A stretch of DNA of 12,701 bases, taken from contig DAOTVD010000362.1 in assembly GCA_034437075.1 (NCBI GenBank), positions 1-12,701 of the forward strand, in the 5' to 3' direction. This document shows, piece after piece, positions 1 to 5,578 of the stretch. The position numbers and the translations under genes were made by a program. The DNA is from DAOTVD01 sp034437075. GTDB lineage: Bacteria; Chloroflexota; Anaerolineae; Aggregatilineales; J027. Position 1 is the first letter of the stretch. Each line of letters starts with the position of its first letter. Under the pieces are notes generated by a model. It ran no database searches and had not been told where the DNA came from. It saw only the letters and a list, made by a program, of their open reading frames with translations.

Positions 1-1000
1 TATCCATGAAGTAATTCGGGACGCGGGCGTGAGCATCCAAAATGCCGATGAGCGTCGCGCCGCTGGTGATGGGCACGGCTAATTGGGCGCGCGTATAAGG
101 CCGCGCCGGGTTGGGGGCGTATGCGCGGTCGCGCTGAACATCATTGGCGATGATCGTTTGGCGTTGGCGGGCCGCCTGGGCGGCGATATTCCCCGCGCTG
201 GGCACATGCAAACGCAAGGCTTGCTCGCGCGGGGGTTGGGCGCCCGCTTGCGCATAAATCACCAGATATTCGTCGTTTTTATCTAGCAGATAAATATCGA
301 CATGGTACAGCGTGAAGGCTTCTAGCGTCACCTGGCAGATGGTATACAGCAAGCGCTGAAAGTCCCCCATCGAACTGATATGCGCGCTTACCTCGGCCAC
401 AGCTTGCAACATCAGCGCGTAGCGTTGCACCTCGTTCTCATAATCGCGCCGTTCGCTGACATCCGCCAAGATGATGAGTACGTGCCCGTCGGTCATGGGC
501 ATCAGGCGTATTTCAAAAGCCCGGGTTGGCTTTTCCTGGATAATCAATTCGGAGACAAACGCGGTTTGCTCGGCCAACACATAGCGCAAGTCGCGCTCAA
601 AGATCGGGCGTTGCTCGGGGGGGATGAGGCGCTGCGCTTCCAGCCCCCGCAAGGCTGCGGAATAATCGTGCGGGGGTTGGTGGGCCTGCACAATCCGCCC
701 GGCACGATCCACGACCCACATATGGAAATCCGCACTGGCCAAAAAGGTGTCGGCGGCGATACTCAAGCTCGGCGGGGTTGGAGCTTCGGCCAGTAGGGCG
801 GCGAAACGATCGGCCAATTGGTGATAAAGCTCGGGGGTCAGCAGTGCCGGGTTAGCGCGCAGTTTATCCCAATCGATGGCTAAACCGTCTGTTAGCCGAC
901 GGGGCGATATGCCGCGCCCTTGCAGCGTGCTCATAAAGATTTGGAGGGCCTGCCAGGCCGGGTTGGCACCGGGGCCTGGGTCGGCAGAAGAAATCATCAT
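1..1000 (-). CDS. PAS-GAF signalling protein, C-terminal part beyond the left edge
   Basis: The reading frame starts at ATG 1000 and stays open to the window edge, giving 333 residues without a stop. Residues about 88-182 resemble a PAS domain (FHMWVVDRAGRIVQAH, then RAFEIRLMPMTDGHVLIILADVSERR, the usual closing strand and linker). Residues about 183-200 form a short charged linker. Residues about 200-333 are a GAF domain with the usual features: helix LQAVAEVSAHISS, DIYLLDKNDEYLVIYAQAG, NIAAQAARQRQTIIANDV and LAVPITSGATLIGILDAH. PAS and GAF modules sense small ligands or redox state in the cytoplasm and drive an attached output domain. That output (histidine kinase, cyclase, phosphatase or more GAF units) is outside the window, so the activity is unknown. 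There is no signal peptide or membrane segment. A second ATG follows immediately at 997. GGAAAG lies 8 nt before ATG 1000, and a TATAAT lies about 40 bp upstream. Confidence 0.85.
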   Translation of the reverse strand, partial: MMISSADPGPGANPAWQALQIFMSTLQGRGISPRRLTDGLAIDWDKLRANPALLTPELYHQLADRFAALLAEAPTPPSLSIAADTFLASADFHMWVVDRAGRIVQAHQPPHDYSAALRGLEAQRLIPPEQRPIFERDLRYVLAEQTAFVSELIIQEKPTRAFEIRLMPMTDGHVLIILADVSERRDYENEVQRYALMLQAVAEVSAHISSMGDFQRLLYTICQVTLEAFTLYHVDIYLLDKNDEYLVIYAQAGAQPPREQALRLHVPSAGNIAAQAARQRQTIIANDVQRDRAYAPNPARPYTRAQLAVPITSGATLIGILDAHARVPNYFMD

Positions 1001-1041
1001 CGGTCATGCTTTCCGCGCAGCGTTGTCGTATTCCGCATGTG

Positions 1042-1047
1042 ATTATA
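1042..1047 (-). promoter_or_regulatory. candidate -10 box of the PAS-GAF gene
   Basis: The minus strand reads GGGGTATAATCAC here, a perfect TATAAT hexamer between the end of the DtxR-family gene and the PAS-GAF start at 1000. It would give a leader of about 35 nt. No convincing -35 hexamer is present at 16-18 bp. The call rests on the -10 match and its position. Confidence 0.4.
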
Positions 1048-1077
1048 CCCCTCGGATGGTAGTAGGCTGTACTGGGC

Positions 1078-1764
1078 TTAATCGTCACTCGTAACGCGCC
1101 GCACCATCACGAAATGGGTCGTCATCTCGCCAATCACCTGCATCTGCTCGTCTACGGTGATGTGCGTCAGACCATCGTAAGGCTCTTGCTTGTGGATGAC
1201 CACGCGCGCGCCCAATACTAACCCTTTGCTGGCCATATAGCGCAACGTTTCGGGTTCTTGGTTTAACAACCGCTCTACGATGCCCACTTCGCCGGGCGCT
1301 AGGTCGGCCAGGGGATGTAACCCGCGCTGGGGGATGTGCCCTTCTAGGCTGGGGATGGGGTCGCCGTGGGGGTCCGTGGTGGGGTGGCCCAGAAATTCAG
1401 AAATCCGCGCCTCTAGCACCTCGGAGATATGGTGTTCTAGGCGGTCGGCTTCGTCGTGGACTTCGTCCCACGTATAGCCCAACGCTTCGACCAGATAGAG
1501 CTCTAGCAAGCGGTGATGGCGCAGGACTTCCAGCGCGATTTTCTCGCCAGCGGGGGTCAGGCGGATACCCTTATGCGAGACGTAATCAATCAGGTTGGCC
1601 TCTTTGCAGCGATTGATGAGGTCTACCGCCGAGGGCGCGGTGATCGCGAGCGCTTCGGCAATGGCGCTGGTGCGCACGCGCGCCGAACTGCCGCGCTGGA
1701 GTTTGTATACCGTCTTCAAGAAATCCTCGATAGACTCCGTGCGCTTGATGTCCCTTTTGGCCAT
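1078..1764 (-). CDS. DtxR/MntR-family metal-dependent transcriptional repressor
   Basis: This 228-residue protein has the three-part layout of the DtxR/IdeR group. Residues 1-70 are a winged helix-turn-helix (IEDFLKTVYKLQ, then SAIAEALAITAPSAVDLINR). Residues 75-145 are the metal-binding dimerisation region ending in GDPIPS. Residues about 150-228 are an SH3-like/FeoA-type C-terminal domain. With metal bound, such proteins repress iron or manganese uptake genes. Aligned by eye to DtxR, the ancillary ligands H84, E88 and H103 are kept, and E110 and H111 of the primary site are kept. DtxR Met10 and Cys102 correspond to Asp14 and Asp107, closer to manganese-sensing MntR (Asp8, Glu99), so manganese is a reasonable guess. 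MntR Glu11 corresponds to Lys17, so the site is not identical. The start lies 20 bp after the stop of the NERD gene and is probably co-transcribed with it. No transporter target gene is visible. Confidence 0.9.
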   Translation of the reverse strand: MAKRDIKRTESIEDFLKTVYKLQRGSSARVRTSAIAEALAITAPSAVDLINRCKEANLIDYVSHKGIRLTPAGEKIALEVLRHHRLLELYLVEALGYTWDEVHDEADRLEHHISEVLEARISEFLGHPTTDPHGDPIPSLEGHIPQRGLHPLADLAPGEVGIVERLLNQEPETLRYMASKGLVLGARVVIHKQEPYDGLTHITVDEQMQVIGEMTTHFVMVRRVTSDD

Positions 1765-1784
1765 AGCCGCCCCGCCATCCTCGC

Positions 1785-2516
1785 CTAGCCTTCGACCAGC
1801 GCGCGCGTGGCCTCGCGGGCGGTTTGGGGGTCGATGCGCTGTTCTTCGGCTAAATAGTTGCCTTCCCGCGTGAGGATGTCGGGCAATAGGTGCGTCTCGG
1901 AGATGGGCACCACGGGGCTCGCGCCTTGCAAGGTCACATGCGGGCTATGGAAGACCACCACCCCATAAACCGGGACGTTTTCAAGCTGGCGTTTGGCGAA
2001 GTATTGGCGCAGAGAATACACATCCCGCGCGCATTCGCGAGTGGGGTTGGTAGTGGCGTTGCGCATCCGGCCCCGCTTATCTTTGGTCTTCCATTCGGCC
2101 AATTCGTTGCGCCACAGCCCGTTATAATCCACGATACGGAAGACCAGCGCGCCCGGCGGCCCGATGAGCACCGCGTCGATATACCCCAGGCGGCGGCGGC
2201 TCACGTTGCGGATGTACGTATAGCGTTCGTCCAGGATATTGCGCAGTTCGTCGCCCACCTGAAAGGCCAGTTCGTTGTCGCGCTCTAGCGTAAAGCCACG
2301 ATAAATCGACACGCCGCCGATCGCCAAGCCCGCCAAGCCCAAGATGACCAATAGAATGATGACCGGGATTGTCGCATCACCAAAGGCGGGGAACTGGGTT
2401 AGCAGGATCACCGACGCCAGTGCGATAAGCCCGCCAATGAACAGCGGAAAGCCGATGATGCCCAGGTAAAACAGCGCGCGGCGGTTGCGCGTATGGGTAG
2501 GATTAATGTTTTGCAT
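1785..2516 (-). CDS. membrane-anchored NERD-domain protein with degenerate catalytic motif
   Basis: This 243-residue protein has two hydrophobic segments (about 14-40 and 48-72), placing the rest on one side of the membrane, probably the cytoplasm. Residues about 88-190 resemble a NERD (nuclease-related) domain: YIRNVSRRRLGYIDAVLIGP, GALVFRIVDYNGLW, an RGR tract, then NPTRECARDVYSLRQYF. NERD domains belong to the restriction-endonuclease-like fold and normally read D-x(n)-E-x-K. Here Asp114 is kept, but the E and K positions hold Arg127 and Val129, so nuclease activity may be lost. The C-terminal part (VPVYGVVVFHSPHVTL, about 181-196) fits the last core strand. AGAGGA lies about 7 nt before ATG 2516. 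The next gene, the DtxR-family regulator, follows after 20 bp. The fold call is good and the function unknown. Confidence 0.75.
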   Translation of the reverse strand: MQNINPTHTRNRRALFYLGIIGFPLFIGGLIALASVILLTQFPAFGDATIPVIILLVILGLAGLAIGGVSIYRGFTLERDNELAFQVGDELRNILDERYTYIRNVSRRRLGYIDAVLIGPPGALVFRIVDYNGLWRNELAEWKTKDKRGRMRNATTNPTRECARDVYSLRQYFAKRQLENVPVYGVVVFHSPHVTLQGASPVVPISETHLLPDILTREGNYLAEEQRIDPQTAREATRALVEG

Positions 2517-2539
2517 AGGCTGATCCTCTCACTGCTTTT

Positions 2540-2567
2540 AGTGTAGTGCAGCGCTGGCGGATTGCAA
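2540..2567 (-). promoter_or_regulatory. candidate promoter of the NERD-dtxR-like pair
   Basis: On the minus strand TTGCAA (2567-2562) is followed after 16 bp by TACACT (2545-2540), each matching four of six consensus bases. The predicted transcription start near 2533 leaves a short leader containing the AGAGGA ribosome site. The -35 box directly follows the cytochrome stop codon. A small inverted pair CACT/AGTG (2530-2533 and 2540-2543) overlaps the -10 box and could be part of an operator, but this is weak. Confidence 0.4.
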
Positions 2568-2568
2568 G

Positions 2569-3264
2569 CTATTCACTGTGGTCGAGCGTCATTAAATAGG
2601 CCACGATATCCACCACGGCTTGTTCATCCATCACGGTGTCCCAATTATCGGGCATGACGCCGGCTTCCCAGGTAATTTCATCCCCATCGGGGTTGGTTTG
2701 GGGTGGCGCAATATGCGCGTTGGGCATCATGATCGAATCGTACAGATATTGTACGGCAGTTTGGTCGGTGCGCTCGCCCGCTTCGTTGGCAATGCCGTAT
2801 AGATACGGCCCACTGCCCGGCAGCGGCTCGGCCACCTGATGACAGGTGTTACACTGCCAGTCTACATTATTATAATTGACGGTCACAGCGCCATTAAACC
2901 AGATTTCACCGATCTCCGGGTCGCCCGTTAGGCCATTAACCGTCACCGCGCCACCTTCTTCGGCTGGTTCCGTCGGTTCTGTGGGTTCCGTGGTGGGTTC
3001 AGCGGTAGGCTCCGGCGTTGGGTCGGGGGTATTGGTGGGCGTGGCCTGCGGGACATCCGTGGGTTCGGGCGTTGCCGTCGGGCTAGGTTGGGCCGCAACA
3101 GCCTCCTCGGTCATATCGTCGGGTTCTGGCGCGTCATCATCCATATTGGCGACACGGGGCAGAGCGGTATTGGTGGGGGCGAAGGTGGGGCGCGGTTCGG
3201 CCACAGTGCCACAGGCAGCCAACCATAAGCCCAATATAATCATCAAAGATGCGCGATGACGCAT
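2569..3264 (-). CDS. lipoprotein mono-haem c-type cytochrome with Pro/Thr-rich stalk
   Basis: The 231-residue product begins with a short basic/hydrophobic leader ending in a lipobox-like LAAC, so Cys18 is the probable lipidated residue and the protein sits on the outer face of the membrane. Residues about 27-102 are a low-complexity Pro/Thr/Glu stalk with repeated PTPEP, TEPTEP-type units. The C-terminal domain has one haem-binding CxxCH (CNTCH, 138-142). GVMPDNW, with Met204 about 62 residues later, is the likely sixth haem ligand, and VDIVAYLMTL is the closing helix of class I c-type cytochromes. The pattern SIMMPNAHI...VMPDNW resembles the cytochrome c domains of caa3 oxidase subunits and their soluble relatives. 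It probably shuttles electrons in a respiratory chain, but no oxidase gene is adjacent. The start was chosen at ATG 3264 (GAAAGG upstream). A perfect TATAAT lies about 55 bp upstream. The family call is secure and the partner unknown. Confidence 0.9.
   Translation of the reverse strand: MRHRASLMIILGLWLAACGTVAEPRPTFAPTNTALPRVANMDDDAPEPDDMTEEAVAAQPSPTATPEPTDVPQATPTNTPDPTPEPTAEPTTEPTEPTEPAEEGGAVTVNGLTGDPEIGEIWFNGAVTVNYNNVDWQCNTCHQVAEPLPGSGPYLYGIANEAGERTDQTAVQYLYDSIMMPNAHIAPPQTNPDGDEITWEAGVMPDNWDTVMDEQAVVDIVAYLMTLDHSE
2957..3103 (-). repeat. low-complexity Pro/Thr/Glu codon repeat within the cytochrome gene
   Basis: The coding strand is a run of imperfect short repeats built from CCN, ACN and GAA codons (PTEP/TPTPEP units). 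It encodes the extended linker between the lipid anchor and the haem domain. Such tracts expand and contract easily, so the length may differ between strains and the assembly may be less reliable here. Confidence 0.6.
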
Positions 3265-3317
3265 GTATCATGCTACCTTTCTCAATAGTGCATCGCTTAC
3301 GATGGTTTACCGGGGCG

Positions 3318-3323
3318 ATTATA
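3318..3323 (-). promoter_or_regulatory. candidate -10 box of the cytochrome gene
   Basis: The minus strand reads CGCTATAATCGC, a perfect TATAAT about 55 bp before the cytochrome start at 3264. No good -35 box is seen at 16-18 bp. It lies in the divergent intergenic region shared with the DUF4397 gene. Confidence 0.45.
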
Positions 3324-3352
3324 GCGTATCCGTCCCATTGTGCGCATACATG

Positions 3353-3361
3353 TGGTATATT
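3353..3361 (+). promoter_or_regulatory. candidate extended -10 promoter of the DUF4397-kinase operon
   Basis: TGGTATATT is an extended -10 element (TG-n-TATATT) with transcription expected from about 3368. The leader would then be about 37 nt to ATG 3405 and only about 7 nt to the upstream in-frame ATG 3375, which supports the later start. No clear -35 hexamer is present. Confidence 0.4.
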
Positions 3362-3404
3362 TTGAGCGCAACCAATGCCTAAACAGAATCATTCAGGACC
3401 CTAT

Positions 3405-4691
3405 ATGCGTAAGATATTCCCCCTCTTGTTGGTCATATTCATGAGCCTGGCGCTATGGCCCAGCCGCGCGACAATTGCGCAAGATGCCGTTACGGATATG
3501 CGCATTACCTATCGCTTTTTGAACCTAACAGACCAAAATGTCGATCTGTATCGTGCCGGCGAAGTCGTCTTTTTTGATGTGGCACCGCGTACGCCATCCG
3601 CCGAGCGCACCCTGGCGGTTGATGAGGCCCCAGAATTTAGCGTCTACGCCGCCAACGACACCCCCGGCGAGGCGGAACCGTTCTTGGAAGGGGGCGTCGA
3701 ATTATCGCCCGGTAGCGATGCCTTGCTCATCCTGACCAACACGGGGGGCGAACTTGCTTGGTTGGTCCATATTATCGATACGACGCCGCTGGCCCCCCAA
3801 CGCGCGCGCCTAGAAGTGCTGCACCTGGCCGACGAAGGGCCCTTGAATCTGGTCGGCCAGAACGACGATACCCTCTCGGCGGCCTTGCCAGGCGAGGCCA
3901 TGCGCTCAGCCATCCCCAGCGGGGGCTATCAATATCGTCTGCAAGATGCCGCCGACGCGGACGTGCTCCAAGCTACATTAGAGGCCCAACCGGGCACGGT
4001 CACGACCCTCATCTTAACCGATGATGCCGACGATCTGCACACCATCTCCCTTCGGGATACTGTACCCCAGCAGGCCGCTATCCGCTTGGTGCATGCCGGG
4101 CGGATCGCCCCTGCTGTTGATATTTACTTTAACGATGTGATGCTGGTTTCGAACTTGGCCTATCAGGAACTTAGCGATTACACAGCCCTGGCCCCAGACA
4201 CGTATAGGGTGAGCATCTACGAGGCCGGGCAACTGCCCGCCCCTGGTACTGCGTTGTGGGAGGGTAATGTCGAATTGACCGCCAGCGCGCCCCGCACAGG
4301 CGTGATTCTGGGCGAAGCGTCGTTACGGCTGATTACATACTTGGATGACCACCAACTCATCCCTCAGGATCGCGCGCGCTTGCGCATCGTCAATGCCGCA
4401 CTGAACCTGCCGCTGCTGACCGTCCGCCAAGCCGAACAAAACGCGCCCCTCGTCGGCGGCCTAGAATACGCGCTGGGCTCGGGCAATCAGAACCTCGAAC
4501 CCGGCAGCCTGGCCTTAACCTTCCGCGAAACCGATGGCATCGATTTGCGTATGGAAGACTTCGACTTGCAAGCCAATCACTATTACACGCTGGTTACGGT
4601 CGGCAATGCGTTGATCGAAGATGAATTTGGGGTGCTCGTGCTAGATTGGAACTGGATGGACGGCACGCGCGTCACCGATCCAACGGAGTAG
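3405..4691 (+). CDS. secreted multi-module DUF4397 protein
   Basis: From ATG 3405 the product has 428 residues. This start has AGGA at a 6-nt spacing and opens directly with a signal peptide (MRKIFPLLLVIFMSLALW, probable cut near ATIAQ-DA, residues 26-27). The in-frame ATG at 3375 would add ten residues before the signal and lacks a ribosome site. The mature part seems to be four tandem beta-rich modules at about 33-128, 134-216, 223-315 and 325-412. The third is the clearest DUF4397 match: AAIRLVHAGRIAPAVDIYFND, then SNLAYQELSDYTALAPDTYRVSIYEAG. The others keep the pattern of strand R-x-x-x-L/V-N/H followed by an L/V-D/N-L-Y/V element, but diverge. DUF4397 modules occur in extracellular proteins, are Ig-like in predicted form and have no agreed function. 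There is no C-terminal anchor or sorting signal. The kinase gene begins 6 bp downstream, so the two are very likely co-transcribed. Confidence 0.85.
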   Translation: MRKIFPLLLVIFMSLALWPSRATIAQDAVTDMRITYRFLNLTDQNVDLYRAGEVVFFDVAPRTPSAERTLAVDEAPEFSVYAANDTPGEAEPFLEGGVELSPGSDALLILTNTGGELAWLVHIIDTTPLAPQRARLEVLHLADEGPLNLVGQNDDTLSAALPGEAMRSAIPSGGYQYRLQDAADADVLQATLEAQPGTVTTLILTDDADDLHTISLRDTVPQQAAIRLVHAGRIAPAVDIYFNDVMLVSNLAYQELSDYTALAPDTYRVSIYEAGQLPAPGTALWEGNVELTASAPRTGVILGEASLRLITYLDDHQLIPQDRARLRIVNAALNLPLLTVRQAEQNAPLVGGLEYALGSGNQNLEPGSLALTFRETDGIDLRMEDFDLQANHYYTLVTVGNALIEDEFGVLVLDWNWMDGTRVTDPTE

Positions 4692-4697
4692 GGACTC

Positions 4698-5558
4698 ATG
4701 CAAAATATCGGGGGTTATGAACTAGGGCGCTCTCTGGGGGCAGGGGCGATGGGGGCTGTATATGCTGCGACTGCGTTGGATCATCCTTGGGGGCAGGTTG
4801 CGGTCAAAGTCTTGCATCCCGAAGTGGCCGCGCAGGCCGACCTACGCGCGCGTTTCGCCCGCGAAATGCGCTTACTGGCCGCGTTGGATCATCCCGGCAT
4901 TGTGCCCCTGGTGGATTACGGCGAAGCGGACGGCCATTTATACCTCGTCATGCCGCTCATTGAGGGCAAAACGTTGACGCGCGTCATGCGTCAGCGGACG
5001 TTTTCGTTGGCCGCCGCCTGGAACGTCCTGCGCCCCGTGATCGATGCCCTGGCGTATGGGCATCAGCAGGGAATTTTGCATCGGGATGTCAAACCCGGGA
5101 ACGTCTTGCTTGCCCAAAAGCCCGAAGGACTGCACATTTATCTGATGGATTATGGCCTGGGCAAACAACCCGGCACCGACAAAACCCTGACGGCCACCGG
5201 CATCAGCGTGGGCACGCCCGAATATATCTCGCCCGAGGCCGCATTGGGCACACACATCGACGCCCGCGCCGATTTATACAGCTTGGCGGTAATGGCCTAC
5301 GAACTGATGCTGGGGCGCTTGCCTTTTGACTATCGTGACGCGGCGCGCAACGCGCTGGCCCATGTGGACGACCCGCCCCCGCATCCCAGCGCAATCGATG
5401 CGCGCTTTCCGCCCGAAATCGCCGATATTCTGCTGGGTGGGCTAGCTAAGGCGCCGGAAGATCGCCCGGCCAGTGTCGCGGCTTTTGGTACGGCGCTATT
5501 TGCGGCTTTGCAACGCCTGCCCGCCGCCACGCGCGATACCGTTTACGGGCCTGCGTAG
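4698..5558 (+). CDS. Hanks-type serine/threonine protein kinase, soluble
   Basis: This 286-residue protein is almost entirely a kinase domain. It shows the glycine loop G14-A-G16-A-M-G19, VAVK with Lys37, a partner Glu56 in helix C, the catalytic HRDVKPGN (H128, D130, N135) and the metal-binding DYG (151-153, in place of DFG). It also shows VGTPEYISPE at the end of the activation segment, DLYSLAVMAYELMLGRLPF, and the late Arg in KAPEDRP. All residues needed for activity are present. It phosphorylates Ser/Thr on unknown proteins using ATP in the cytoplasm. Unlike many PknB-type kinases it has no membrane segment or sensor domain, only a short tail with a Thr (LPAATRDTVYGPA). The start lies 6 bp after the DUF4397 stop, with GGAG and AGGG overlapping that stop. 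The glycosyltransferase follows 20 bp later but has its own promoter-like sequence. Confidence 0.95.
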   Translation: MQNIGGYELGRSLGAGAMGAVYAATALDHPWGQVAVKVLHPEVAAQADLRARFAREMRLLAALDHPGIVPLVDYGEADGHLYLVMPLIEGKTLTRVMRQRTFSLAAAWNVLRPVIDALAYGHQQGILHRDVKPGNVLLAQKPEGLHIYLMDYGLGKQPGTDKTLTATGISVGTPEYISPEAALGTHIDARADLYSLAVMAYELMLGRLPFDYRDAARNALAHVDDPPPHPSAIDARFPPEIADILLGGLAKAPEDRPASVAAFGTALFAALQRLPAATRDTVYGPA

Positions 5559-5570
5559 AGCACGTATAAT
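5542..5570 (+). promoter_or_regulatory. promoter of the 646-residue glycosyltransferase gene, leaderless type
   Basis: TTTACG (5542-5547, four of six -35 bases) and a perfect TATAAT (5565-5570) are separated by 17 bp. The -35 box is inside the end of the kinase gene. Only 8 nt separate TATAAT from ATG 5579, so transcription would start at or within a base or two of the start codon. There is no Shine-Dalgarno sequence in that gap (GCTGCGCT). Confidence 0.6.
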
Positions 5571-5578
5571 GCTGCGCT

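Noticed and set aside
380..796. 138-codon plus-strand frame in the PAS-GAF gene
   Set aside because: It is antisense to a PAS domain that reads well on the minus strand.
2876..3259. plus-strand frame with Gly/Ser/Val repeats opposite the cytochrome gene
   Set aside because: The repeats are the reverse complement of the Pro/Thr/Glu stalk codons, not a real repeat protein.
3375..3404. upstream ATG of the DUF4397 gene
   Set aside because: It would put ten polar residues before the signal peptide, has no ribosome site and lies about 7 nt from the predicted transcription start. ATG 3405 has AGGA at good spacing.
4698..5558. DYG in place of DFG as a sign of a dead kinase
   Set aside because: The metal-binding Asp is kept, the Phe position varies in active kinases, and Lys37, Glu56, Asp130 and Asn135 are all present.
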